Below are positions 28,235-37,700 of a DNA stretch of 57,215 bases, in pieces. The DNA comes from Treponema sp. (GTDB taxonomy: Bacteria > Spirochaetota > Spirochaetia > Treponematales > Breznakiellaceae), in contig WQWD01000002.1 of assembly GCA_009785545.1 (NCBI GenBank), positions 1-57,215 on the forward strand. Reading direction: 5' to 3'. Under the pieces are notes generated by a model. That model saw only the letters and a program-made list of their open reading frames with translations. It was not told where the DNA came from and searched no databases. Both the position numbers and the translations under genes were made by a program. How positions within the stretch are numbered: the first letter of the stretch is position 1; each line of letters begins with the position of its first letter.

Positions 28235-29438
28235 AAATAAAACAATCGAAGAAATTAGAGACCTTATTATAAACGCAATTAAAAGCAAATTTAATATTGC
28301 GTTTAGACTCTTATCAAAATCTTTTTTGTTTACGCTTTCAACTGTAATGGCTGGTGTCTTTGTTACTTGCTACAAGCAAATAGCGTGGGTTTTTCTTCAG
28401 CTTTTTCCAGAGAGTGCATATTGGCGAACCGTCACGGCACTAGGAGTGCCTATTAGACCGCTTGTAAAATGGGGCGTTTTAATCGGCGTTGGAGAGCCAC
28501 GACAAGGCTCGCAATGGCGAGGCATTATCAATGTTTTTGTTTCCGGTTCCGGAACCCTTACAGCCGGCACGCAATTAATAAGTGAGGCAACTGGCAGCAT
28601 ATATATCGTCGAGGACAACGTACCACTGGAAGGATCATCAGTTGTCGCCTCTGTAATATGTGTCGATATCGGTACTGCCGGAAACCTTGAAAGTGGCGAC
28701 GAGCTCAACTTCGTCTCACCGCTTGGAAATGTAGAGAGAACTGTAAATGTTAATTCCGTGACCATTTACGGCAGAGACAGTGAGACAGAATCAGAGTATA
28801 GGGCGCGTGTTATTCGCCGCTTTCGCTCGCCACCACTTGGCGGAGCATTGTCAGATTACCAGGTATGGGCATCTGACGTTCCGGGTGTGTTAAACGCATA
28901 CCCTTACGGCGACCCAGATTCAGCAGCGGGTGTACTTGTATTTGTTGCTGGCGTTCCATCGCAATTCCCGCACCGAATACCTACCGACAACTTGCTACGG
29001 CAAGTTGGCAAAGCTTGCACATACGACCCGGAGACAGGCAGAGCGAACCGCAAACCCGTGACAGCGGTACTTGACCCCACATTCGACGAATCGTACGAAA
29101 ATATCCGCCCAATCACACGCAGACTTTACACCGTACGAATTAACGGCATGAGAGGTGTTCCTATTTTAGATTTTACCAATGTCGCAAGACCCGCAATAGA
29201 GAATTATTTTCTAGGACGCGAGCCTTACATACGCGGACTTTCAGACGACAACAATAAAACAAATATTATTTCGCGCAACAACGTGACCAGTGTTATAGAC
29301 CAAATGTCTATATCTGTTAAAGCGGAGTTTGATAACGTGACGCTAGAACGCAATAACACGCAAATAGCAAGCGAGTCTCTTGGCATGGGGGAAGTTGCAG
29401 AACTTATGCAATTATTTATTAACGGGATAGCAGTATGA
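28221..29438 (+). CDS. Baseplate J-like protein (Mu gp47-like)
   Basis: AGTQLISEATGSIYIVEDNVPLEGSS...ESEYRARVIRRFRSPPLGGALSDYQVWASDVPGV. Confidence 0.9.
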   Translation: MAQFENKTIEEIRDLIINAIKSKFNIAFRLLSKSFLFTLSTVMAGVFVTCYKQIAWVFLQLFPESAYWRTVTALGVPIRPLVKWGVLIGVGEPRQGSQWRGIINVFVSGSGTLTAGTQLISEATGSIYIVEDNVPLEGSSVVASVICVDIGTAGNLESGDELNFVSPLGNVERTVNVNSVTIYGRDSETESEYRARVIRRFRSPPLGGALSDYQVWASDVPGVLNAYPYGDPDSAAGVLVFVAGVPSQFPHRIPTDNLLRQVGKACTYDPETGRANRKPVTAVLDPTFDESYENIRPITRRLYTVRINGMRGVPILDFTNVARPAIENYFLGREPYIRGLSDDNNKTNIISRNNVTSVIDQMSISVKAEFDNVTLERNNTQIASESLGMGEVAELMQLFINGIAV

Positions 29439-30163
29439 GCAGACACTTTGACGCTATAAAACAATTATTTCCACGCTCACAGGCTTTCGAATTATTTGCG
29501 GATAACGCAAAGCGCAAACTTATTAAAGGTATTTCAGTACTGCCGGAAAATATCCGCAAGGAAGCCGAGCTTGCTTATCTTGATTTATTCCCCGATACAA
29601 CCAGATACCCGGAACGTTGGGAGGAAGTATTTGCTTTGTTTTTTACCGAGGCGGAATTTCCAAAACGGCGTGCGATTATCGATTCAATGTGGAAAATAAT
29701 TTCTGGCGATCAGAGCGGTTCGTTTTTGGAAATGATGCTTGGTTGCATAGATGATCGAATTAAAGTTGTTGAAAATATCCCTGTTAGTAATCCGCGCTAT
29801 TCCGGTGTTGTTTTTATTGCCGTTTGTGGACACCGCTTTATGCGTTGCGGACATCAAAAAGCTGTTTGCGGTTATCGTGAAGGGCATCCAGATTTTGTAC
29901 CAACTATAATTAAAAACGATGCCACAACAGAATATAACATTCCCGAAAACAGCCGTTATTGGGAAAACTGTTTTTTTGTTTGCGCTGGAGTCAGACGAAG
30001 TCCGCGTGGAACTATCCTGTACATCGAACCACTTAAAATAAACGCCGTTTGGCGAAACTATGTCGAGTATTTAATACTCAAAGTAAAACCAGCACATACA
30101 ACAGCTATCGTTTTTATTGATTGGCAAGAAGAAGGAGAAAAAAATGATCAAATTGAACCATGA
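29435..30163 (+). CDS. YmfQ/DUF2313-like tail protein (Mu gp48-like)
   Basis: Position plus AELAYLDLFPDTTRYPERWEEVFAL. Confidence 0.75.
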   Translation: MSRHFDAIKQLFPRSQAFELFADNAKRKLIKGISVLPENIRKEAELAYLDLFPDTTRYPERWEEVFALFFTEAEFPKRRAIIDSMWKIISGDQSGSFLEMMLGCIDDRIKVVENIPVSNPRYSGVVFIAVCGHRFMRCGHQKAVCGYREGHPDFVPTIIKNDATTEYNIPENSRYWENCFFVCAGVRRSPRGTILYIEPLKINAVWRNYVEYLILKVKPAHTTAIVFIDWQEEGEKNDQIEP

Positions 30164-32018
30164 CTATTCTGTCCATGTAGACACAGACAACCCAAATCAC
30201 CCCGGGGGTGCGGCAATAAACACCTCATCCGAATGGGAAGAGGATGGAACCCCTATCCTTGCAGACCTCGTTAATGACAGCCGCGGATGGAAAGAAGCGC
30301 TTATTATCGAGGCGCATGGAAAATTTTCTGTTAGTGGAAATGTTGAAAAACATAACGAGTCAGATGTGCTGAACGCATTAAAAACTGTTACCGAACGCAT
30401 AACAAATGGTGCAGTTGGTGCGCATAACGGCGATGCAGAAGCACACCCTCAGATAATAACTAAGATAGGTAACGAAACGAAAGAGAGACAAGACGCAGAT
30501 TTGCAGCTGGAAGAAAGCATAAACGCCAAAGCCCCTATCGAAAGTCCTTCGTTTTCTGGTACTCCGTCCGCTCCGCATCAGAATTCCAATCAACCATCCC
30601 CTCCCGCCGGAGATATAAAACCTGAAGAGACGAGTGTAATTCTACCTTTGCGCAACTTGTTGCGTTCATTCCGCCGCACCGCAGCTGAGAGCGGCACACA
30701 GGGAACCCAATCAGCAGGGGAGTCTTGGGCGGATTTCAATTCTTTGATTACTCCGGGGAGTTACTTCCATAACGATAATACTGCTGCTTTGATGGCAACG
30801 CTGAATCGCCCGCCTAATGAACTTCGATTTAATTTTTCCGGTGGCAATGTCAGTGCCGTTTTGCACGTAACAGCTTCTCACAGCAATCGCCTGATACAGG
30901 AGCTTTATGTAATTCATACGGAGCCTGCCTCTATCCGAACATTTTTCTTTTTCAGACATCGATCTTCCTCTACCGAATGGCGACCTTGGGAAAGGATAGC
31001 GACAGGCAGCGATTTCACTGACTCATCTGAGTATACATTCATCATTGATTCCGATGCGGCTCTGGCGGCATGGGCAAACGACACTCCGGGCAACGATTAC
31101 TCGCGAATACTTATAAAAGCGGGGACATGGGAGCTTAGTTCTCCATTAACCGGGGGAACACTGAGCAATCCTGTTGCGGTTATTGATATAAGCAATGGAA
31201 GAACATTGTCGGTAGTTGGTGAAGCAGGGAGTAAGATTGTCATTAACATTACCACCAGTCAAGGAATAACTATTATTGCTGGTATAAAAGGCATGGCAAC
31301 TGGAACGCACCCTAGTCTTGTAAACCCAGGTAAAGACTTCTTTTTTCATAATATTTCCATTCAAATGAATCGTGACATTGGGAGTGGCACCATCGTCGCT
31401 TTCCATAACTGTACAAATCTTACAAATTGCACCAGCAACAGCACAGGTCGTGACAGCCGCATTACTGGTTTTAGTAATTGCACAAGCCTTATAAATTGCA
31501 TTGGCAACAGTGTTAGCACTGGCGGCACGGGCAACAATGCTGGTTTTTTTGAGTGTTCAAATCTTACAAACTGCACTGGTATTAGCGACAATAGCACTGG
31601 CGCCGTTAACAACAGTGGTTTTCGTGATTGTAGAAACCTCACAAATTGCACTGGCACTGGCACTGGCGCTGGCACTGGCACTGGTAACAACAGTGGTTTT
31701 CGTGATTGTAGAAACCTCACAAATTGCACTGGTACTGGCACTGGTACTGGCGCTGGCGCCGCTAACAACAGTGGTTTTCGTGATTGTAGAAACCTCACAA
31801 ATTGCACTGGTACTGGCACTGGTACTGGCGCTGGCGCCGCTAGCAATAGTGGTTTTCGTAATTGTCGCACAGGTTTCGGGTGCAGAAACGGCCCGACAGC
31901 AAGTAGCTCAGGAGCTTTTCAGCACTGCCTTATGGCTCAAAGTGCCGCCATCCCAACCACAAATGATTGGGCTAACACCGCTGCTGGTGGATGGAATGAT
32001 CCTTCCAATCCGGGATAG
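30144..32018 (+). CDS. Tail fibre with Cys/Asn/Gly-Thr repeat domain
   Basis: Last tail gene; repeated GFRDCRNLTNCTGTGTG units; RBS GAAGGAG before ATG 30144. Confidence 0.8.
   Translation: MIKLNHDYSVHVDTDNPNHPGGAAINTSSEWEEDGTPILADLVNDSRGWKEALIIEAHGKFSVSGNVEKHNESDVLNALKTVTERITNGAVGAHNGDAEAHPQIITKIGNETKERQDADLQLEESINAKAPIESPSFSGTPSAPHQNSNQPSPPAGDIKPEETSVILPLRNLLRSFRRTAAESGTQGTQSAGESWADFNSLITPGSYFHNDNTAALMATLNRPPNELRFNFSGGNVSAVLHVTASHSNRLIQELYVIHTEPASIRTFFFFRHRSSSTEWRPWERIATGSDFTDSSEYTFIIDSDAALAAWANDTPGNDYSRILIKAGTWELSSPLTGGTLSNPVAVIDISNGRTLSVVGEAGSKIVINITTSQGITIIAGIKGMATGTHPSLVNPGKDFFFHNISIQMNRDIGSGTIVAFHNCTNLTNCTSNSTGRDSRITGFSNCTSLINCIGNSVSTGGTGNNAGFFECSNLTNCTGISDNSTGAVNNSGFRDCRNLTNCTGTGTGAGTGTGNNSGFRDCRNLTNCTGTGTGTGAGAANNSGFRDCRNLTNCTGTGTGTGAGAASNSGFRNCRTGFGCRNGPTASSSGAFQHCLMAQSAAIPTTNDWANTAAGGWNDPSNPG
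31608..31863 (+). repeat. 78-bp tandem repeat in the tail fibre gene
   Basis: Units start at 31608, 31686, 31764 and 31842 (partial): AACAACAGTGGTTTTCGTGATTGTAGAAACCTCACAAATTGCACTGG... Confidence 0.9.
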
Positions 32019-32070
32019 CTCCTACGGGTATGGCATTAGAAAAAAGCAGCATTAGATAGGGGAGGAATAT

Positions 32071-32904
32071 ATGAGAACTCCAATAACATATTACGGCGGA
32101 AAGCAACAATTAGCTTCTAGCATCGTAAAGTTAATCCCACCGCACAGGATTTATGCAGAGCCTTTTATTGGCGGCGCTGCTGTCTTTTTTGCCAAGCCTC
32201 CGTCAGAATGTGAAATTATAAATGATATAAATAGCGAAGTAGTAAACTTTTATGAGGTAGTACAGCGCGACTTTACCGCACTACAAAGCGAGATAAACAT
32301 TTCCCTGCATAGCCGCAAAATGCACAAACACGCACGAGTCATTTACGAAAACCCGGATATGTTTTGCCGGATAAAAAGAGCGTGGGCTTTCTGGATGCTT
32401 GCCAACATGAGTTTCGGAAGTATGCTTGACGGAGGCTGGGGATATGACCTAACAGGACAGACAACACTAAAAGTAAATAACAAGAAGGGTGTTTTTGAGG
32501 AGAATCTTGCTATTCGCCTACAGAATATACAAATAGAATACTGTGACGCATTGAAAATTATTCGCAGCAGGGATGTGCCAGATGCATTCTTTTATCTTGA
32601 CTCGCCATACCCGGATACAGATCAAGGTCATTATGACGGCTATTCAGCAGAGGACTTTCGATCCCTGCTAGAGACCTGTGCAAACATCGAGGGCAAGTTT
32701 TTATTAAGTAGTTTCCGGCACAGTATACTCGACGAATATACTAAAAAATATAAATGGTCGCAATTTGAATTGAAAATGAAAAAATCAATAACAGCATGGG
32801 TTGGAGAGGGTAAATCGTCACATAAAATTGAAGTATTAACTGCCAACTATCAAATGGGAAAGGGCGGTTATGGCATACAGGATTTATTTATTGATTGCGC
32901 GTAA
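32071..32904 (+). CDS. D12-class N6-adenine DNA methyltransferase (Dam-like)
   Basis: MRTPITYYGGKQQLASSIVKLIP...AEPFIGGAAVFF...FYLDSPYPDT (DPPY-like DSPY). Confidence 0.93.
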   Translation: MRTPITYYGGKQQLASSIVKLIPPHRIYAEPFIGGAAVFFAKPPSECEIINDINSEVVNFYEVVQRDFTALQSEINISLHSRKMHKHARVIYENPDMFCRIKRAWAFWMLANMSFGSMLDGGWGYDLTGQTTLKVNNKKGVFEENLAIRLQNIQIEYCDALKIIRSRDVPDAFFYLDSPYPDTDQGHYDGYSAEDFRSLLETCANIEGKFLLSSFRHSILDEYTKKYKWSQFELKMKKSITAWVGEGKSSHKIEVLTANYQMGKGGYGIQDLFIDCA

Positions 32905-32906
32905 CA

Positions 32907-33653
32907 TTACAAGCCTTGTTTCTTCATTTGTGAATTAAAAATTGCTTGGCTTTCCGATTCTACTAACTCGCTCGCTGGAAGCAACCACGGATTTGCCGGA
33001 GTGATAGTACTCTCCATATCGCGCCTGTAGACTTGCTGGGTTTCAAAACGGACACGTTGGTTATCACCCGATCCGAGTATTTGAAACGAAACAACTTGAT
33101 GCAAGTTTGCGCGGCCGCCAGATCCGCCCAGCGGTAAAAAAAGCATCTCAGTATAGGCTACAAAAGCACGGGCAACATTCCATGCAGCGTGACTGCTATA
33201 ATTCCTGTTAGACTTTCCGTGCACTCGCCGCCGTTTTCCGATCCTGCTAATCCTTTTATTAGACTCAACGGGTCTGCGTATATTGCCGCCACGGGCAACA
33301 TTCGTAGGGATCGCCAGATGACTTCCTCTCGCAGGTGTGCGCTCGCCACCAGTTTCTTGCCGCGCCATATACGCGGCTTTTTCCGTCACGCCAACAATAG
33401 AATGAATTTTATCTATAGAATAAAAACCGTCCGACATTGGTGTAAATTGAATTTGCGCTATGGTAAAATTACGACGCGTGATAAAATTCTCTTTAACGTT
33501 TTTTACCGCTTCCTTGCGAGCTTTAGCCGCTTTAATATTAACTGTCGCAATAACAGCCGTAACCATGTCCCTTTTTATTTCTCCGCACATTTTTGGCATC
33601 GAACCAGATTCATAAACTACTTTAGCAAGATCACTCATCATCCACCTCCTCAA
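32907..33653 (-). CDS. Hypothetical phage protein
   Basis: Long leftward ORF converging with the Dam-like gene; basic/Arg-rich. Confidence 0.6.
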   Translation of the reverse strand: MRRWMMSDLAKVVYESGSMPKMCGEIKRDMVTAVIATVNIKAAKARKEAVKNVKENFITRRNFTIAQIQFTPMSDGFYSIDKIHSIVGVTEKAAYMARQETGGERTPARGSHLAIPTNVARGGNIRRPVESNKRISRIGKRRRVHGKSNRNYSSHAAWNVARAFVAYTEMLFLPLGGSGGRANLHQVVSFQILGSGDNQRVRFETQQVYRRDMESTITPANPWLLPASELVESESQAIFNSQMKKQGL

Positions 33654-34026
33654 ACAAACTTCCTTGATTATACCTCACTCGTATAAAATCCGCAAATACC
33701 TTTTTGACGTTTTTATTTGTATTACATATATTTTCAACCTCGATGCTTGCTGCTACCCGCGCCAGATCAGCATTGCCAAACTTCCTGTCATTTATATTGG
33801 CTGCTTTTTGCCGGAGCATAGTTCCTATTTTTATGTGATACCCGTAATAATACCCAGCGTCAACACAATAAATAAATATTTTAACGTAGTCCTCGATAAT
33901 TCTCTCAAATACAGTTCCTACAGGCTCGCTACGTATACACCCCCACGCATCGCATGACTTGTGCGGAGATACGGCTGGAGCAAGCGAGATTCTTTTAATA
34001 GCATTATGGTCGAGTGCGTCGTTCAC
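33631..34026 (-). CDS. Hypothetical phage protein
   Basis: Leftward ORF overlapping the 33653 start. Confidence 0.6.
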   Translation of the reverse strand: MNDALDHNAIKRISLAPAVSPHKSCDAWGCIRSEPVGTVFERIIEDYVKIFIYCVDAGYYYGYHIKIGTMLRQKAANINDRKFGNADLARVAASIEVENICNTNKNVKKVFADFIRVRYNQGSLFEEVDDE

Positions 34027-34054
34027 AGCTAATCCTTTAATACAAAATGCTTGT

Positions 34055-35605
34055 CTATGCGCTCATTACAGCCAGAGCGAGTGCTTTCGCCGTATTTACC
34101 GGCACAGCGTTGCCGATTTGTTTAGTTTGTTCCGTGACGTTCCCCTTGAGAACATAATCCTCTGGAAAACCCTGCGCTCGTTTTAATTCATGGTTTTTTA
34201 GCATTCGGAAACGAATATCCAAACACACCCCGGGTTCAATAAGGCAGTGTTCCGCTTTGGTAACAACCGTTGACAACGGCTCATCTATTGAACGCGCTCT
34301 ATTTTTTGCAGAACCCTGCCCAATGTTGAAAGCAAAAGGTTGTACAACAGCGTTTTCATTACTACACGTTAAAGATGGGACAGGGTCTTTAATGGACATA
34401 GTTCTCTCTCCACCGCTATGACACGCTTTAAGCATAAATGGCTCTAACAGCGCGAAGCGGTCTTTTGTGGTAACTGTTTTCAATGGGTTGCTTACCGGCT
34501 CTGTGCCACCGTTACCGTAATATTCCATGATGAGTGGTTCAACTAGCCCAAAATGACATTTAGTAGTTATTGTCCGCAATGGTTGTTCGACCGAAGACGG
34601 CTTATTTTTATGCGTGAAATCCACCAGCATTGGCTGAATAAGATTCACCCTGCCTTGTGCCAGCACAGTATGTACCGGCTGGTCAACAGAACGCGCTCCC
34701 TGTCCTGATTGATGCCCCATTAGTAATGGAACCGGCTCTATAAGCGCGTGATGCGCCCCAGAAGCCGTCACGGACGGCAGTGGTAAGTCTAGGGAGCGAA
34801 CATCGCTTGTACCGTAAAGTACCGCCAGAAACGGCTTTGCGTAATCTCCCCAATACTTCTCAATACCTGCAGCAATTCGGCGAATAGTCGCGTCAGCAAG
34901 CGGCTTCTTGCGGTCGAATATAGAAGTTCCCGGAAGGTTCCAGTCAATTATATCTCGTGCCGGTATCCAAGGTTGACAACCAAATAAACTATCACCAGCA
35001 CCGTCCATGTGTGTTATCTGCGGCCACATAATGCGCTTTTTGCCGCGCACGGCTTGTACGAATAATCTGCGGCGTGTTGTCGGGTCTCCGTAATCCGCGC
35101 AGGTGAGTATTTTCCAATCCACTGTATAGCCAAGACTCCGCAGAGATGAAATAAAACAATTAAATAGTTCTCCCTTTTTATTTTTTATAGGTTGACCTTT
35201 GCTATCCAGCGGCCCCCATGAAAGAAACTCTGGTACATTTTCTATAATTACACGCTTTACATATAACTCTTGTAACCACTTGAGTATTAACCACGCGGAA
35301 GCACGGCTCTGGTCGCTTCTCGGACGACCGCCGCGAGCCACTGAATGATGCGTACATTCCGGCGAAGCCCAGAGCAAGTCAAGTTTCCCTCCGCGTATAA
35401 CCTTTGTCGGATCGATGCGTTCCACAGACTCGCATAAATGTTCCGCGCTTGGGTGATTAGCAGCGTGTGTTTCAAGTGCGCGTTCCCAATGGTTTATTGC
35501 CAGTAGATTTACTTTCATATCTTGCTGGAGTGCTGCTTGCATAATACCAGTTGACTCCCCACCAGCTCCGCAGAACATATCTACCACGTTATAAGTTTTT
35601 TTCAT
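34055..35605 (-). CDS. DNA cytosine-5 methyltransferase
   Basis: VDMFCGAGGESTGI; LLWASPECTHHS (PC motif variant); VIIENVPEFLSWG; RRRLFVQAV; C-terminal RFRMLKNHELKRAQGFPEDY, QIGNAVPVNTAKAL. Confidence 0.93.
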   Translation of the reverse strand: MKKTYNVVDMFCGAGGESTGIMQAALQQDMKVNLLAINHWERALETHAANHPSAEHLCESVERIDPTKVIRGGKLDLLWASPECTHHSVARGGRPRSDQSRASAWLILKWLQELYVKRVIIENVPEFLSWGPLDSKGQPIKNKKGELFNCFISSLRSLGYTVDWKILTCADYGDPTTRRRLFVQAVRGKKRIMWPQITHMDGAGDSLFGCQPWIPARDIIDWNLPGTSIFDRKKPLADATIRRIAAGIEKYWGDYAKPFLAVLYGTSDVRSLDLPLPSVTASGAHHALIEPVPLLMGHQSGQGARSVDQPVHTVLAQGRVNLIQPMLVDFTHKNKPSSVEQPLRTITTKCHFGLVEPLIMEYYGNGGTEPVSNPLKTVTTKDRFALLEPFMLKACHSGGERTMSIKDPVPSLTCSNENAVVQPFAFNIGQGSAKNRARSIDEPLSTVVTKAEHCLIEPGVCLDIRFRMLKNHELKRAQGFPEDYVLKGNVTEQTKQIGNAVPVNTAKALALAVMSA

Positions 35606-35613
35606 AATTCCTC

Positions 35614-36768
35614 CTAGCCAAAAAGCCCTGCCTCATCCGCAATGCGGCGTTCGGCAATTTTTATATATTCAGGGTTTATTTCGCACCCGATGTAACGCCT
35701 TAGATTTTTAACCGCAACCACTGCTGTTGTTCCGGAACCCATGAAGGGATCAAGAACAACTCCATTTTCAGGACAACCGCATAATATGCAAGGGAGTATT
35801 AGTTTTTGAGGGAACATTGCAAAATGACCTAAATCTGACGGCTCACTTGCGACCACCCAGACATCCCGCTTGGTTCGCAACGGTCTGGTTGGAATAGATG
35901 AGCCGTGATGCTGTTCGCTCAGTCCGGTCGCACCTTCTTTTGTGATATACCCACGCTGCGGCCATCGCTCGTGTTCTTTGGATAAAAATGTATTTTTTGT
36001 TTGACAAGAAAAATCTGTCTCGGCATATTTTGCGCTGCCTTTCATAACAGTGTCTCTGCGACCATCGTAAGCAGCTGGCTCAAGGGCATACTGGAAATCA
36101 AAATAATATTTTGTTTTTTTAGAAAATAAAAAAATATATTCATGGGATTTACAAAAGCGATCTTTAACTGATTCCGGCATTACAGAAGGTTTTGACCAAA
36201 TGATGTCTTGCCGCAGGATCCAGCCGTCGTTGATAAGAGCAAATGCAAGCCGCCACGGTATGCCGAATAATGATTTTTGCGGAATAGACTTTATTTTAAT
36301 CGCTTTAACGGCGTGACTTGCTGTATTAGTTGATTGTTTTCCGTTTAATGGTTTTGTGTTCCCGCTATTTTTTCCACTGCCATTGTAAGAATCGCCAATA
36401 TTAACCCATAGCGTTCCTTCATTTTTTAATATGCGTTTTACTTCCCGGAAAACAAGAACAAGTTTTTCAATATATTCTTCCGGCGTATCTTCCAAACCAA
36501 TTTGATGATCTTCTCGGTAAGCACCGCATTTTTTGCAAACAGTTTTGAAAATGGAATCGCCTTTTGGCTTTGCATCACTGGTATAAATTCCTTTAACAAT
36601 TTTATTATCGCGGAAATGATTACACTCTGGATCACCTCCGTACCATGTCGCTGTTCCGTAATCTCTTAATCCGTAATAAGGCGGCGATGTTACGCAACAA
36701 TCCACCGAATTATCGGGTATAGTTTTAAGAGAATCTATATTGTTTCCGGACAGGATGCAGTTAAACAT
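35614..36768 (-). CDS. Site-specific DNA methyltransferase (N4/N6 type)
   Basis: [56 protein letters not shown]. Confidence 0.93.
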   Translation of the reverse strand: MFNCILSGNNIDSLKTIPDNSVDCCVTSPPYYGLRDYGTATWYGGDPECNHFRDNKIVKGIYTSDAKPKGDSIFKTVCKKCGAYREDHQIGLEDTPEEYIEKLVLVFREVKRILKNEGTLWVNIGDSYNGSGKNSGNTKPLNGKQSTNTASHAVKAIKIKSIPQKSLFGIPWRLAFALINDGWILRQDIIWSKPSVMPESVKDRFCKSHEYIFLFSKKTKYYFDFQYALEPAAYDGRRDTVMKGSAKYAETDFSCQTKNTFLSKEHERWPQRGYITKEGATGLSEQHHGSSIPTRPLRTKRDVWVVASEPSDLGHFAMFPQKLILPCILCGCPENGVVLDPFMGSGTTAVVAVKNLRRYIGCEINPEYIKIAERRIADEAGLFG

Positions 36769-36863
36769 TATTTGATCAGACTCCCGAATTCTTCAAATGA
36801 TAAAAACTTCCGCCCTTCCAGTTTTACTGGCACTTTTATTACATCAGGGTTAAAATCAGCCAT
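36769..36863 (-). CDS. Very small ORF (31 aa) coupled to the methyltransferase by TAATG
   Basis: [31 protein letters not shown]; stop overlaps next ATG. Confidence 0.45.
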
Positions 36864-37047
36864 TGTTTACCTCCTTGTGTTCCCACATTGTTCTTATTTT
36901 ATGAAAATCATACTTGCGCCCATCTTTCTCATCAAAAAACTTTTGCATTGCTATATCTTTTGCTTTTTTCCTATTACTAGCTTCAATGCTATAGATATAA
37001 GATACTGGGTACGTATACCCAGTTACGCGTATTTCAAACTTTTTCAT
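36856..37047 (-). CDS. Hypothetical small protein
   Basis: 63-aa ORF in the leftward operon. Confidence 0.55.
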   Translation of the reverse strand: MKKFEIRVTGYTYPVSYIYSIEASNRKKAKDIAMQKFFDEKDGRKYDFHKIRTMWEHKEVNNG

Positions 37048-37050
37048 TTT

Positions 37051-37689
37051 TTACCTCACTGCAAATGGATTCGGCGACTCGATATGCGCCGGATATTTTT
37101 CTGCTACGAATTTGACATTGAAATAATCCTCTGAGGCTTTGCTGTACGGCATCACATTAACACTAGAAAACCCAAAAGTATAATCTTTATCATTTTGAAC
37201 AAAAAACACACCGTAACATTCTCTTGTAAGAGTATCACAATGAATAACCGCTCCGTTCATTCCTCTTATTGCCATATTAAAGATTAAGAAAGGTATTGCT
37301 CTGTCGCTTAATTCCTCGCAGATATATAAATATTGAGACGGCTTATAATTGATTGGATCGTGTTGGCATCTATCGCTCTGCCATTGTGCTACCATCATAC
37401 CTCCAGTACCCGCCGCCGGTTCATAGTACATACCACTTTCATGTACTAATTCAGAAACAAGTCCAGCAACGGACATCGGAGTAAAATCCTGTGCCATCTT
37501 TTTTCGCTGTGCGGCTTCCTCTTGAAAATAATTATGCCAAAAATCTTCGTGTAATTTGTAATTAAACAATTTAAGAAATTGAACAAATACGGATTCCCTA
37601 TGTTCCCTATTCAACAGTATTTCGAGCATTTTAGATGGGGCTTTAAATATATCGTCTACTCCAAGTATAAAGTTGATTTTGTCGGTCAT
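37051..37689 (-). CDS. N-6 DNA methylase-like protein lacking a visible NPPY motif
   Basis: QDFTPMSVAGLVSELV...YYEPAAGTGGMMVAQW...CEELSDRAIPFLIFNMAIRGMNGAVIHCDTL; no [DNS]PP[YFW]. Confidence 0.8.
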   Translation of the reverse strand: MTDKINFILGVDDIFKAPSKMLEILLNREHRESVFVQFLKLFNYKLHEDFWHNYFQEEAAQRKKMAQDFTPMSVAGLVSELVHESGMYYEPAAGTGGMMVAQWQSDRCQHDPINYKPSQYLYICEELSDRAIPFLIFNMAIRGMNGAVIHCDTLTRECYGVFFVQNDKDYTFGFSSVNVMPYSKASEDYFNVKFVAEKYPAHIESPNPFAVR

Positions 37690-37700
37690 TATTCACTCCT

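Noticed and set aside
31608-31863. Possible CRISPR array in the tail fibre repeats
   Set aside because: Contiguous in-frame tandem units of 78 bp with no unique spacers.
30144-32018. Diversity-generating retroelement target in the fibre gene
   Set aside because: No reverse transcriptase gene and no template repeat were seen in the window.
31361-32055. Long alternative ORFs on both strands over the tail fibre repeats (PVPVPVQFVRF; ALALALALV)
   Set aside because: Generated by the 78-bp repeat and CTGGCA micro-repeats; the fibre frame explains the sequence.
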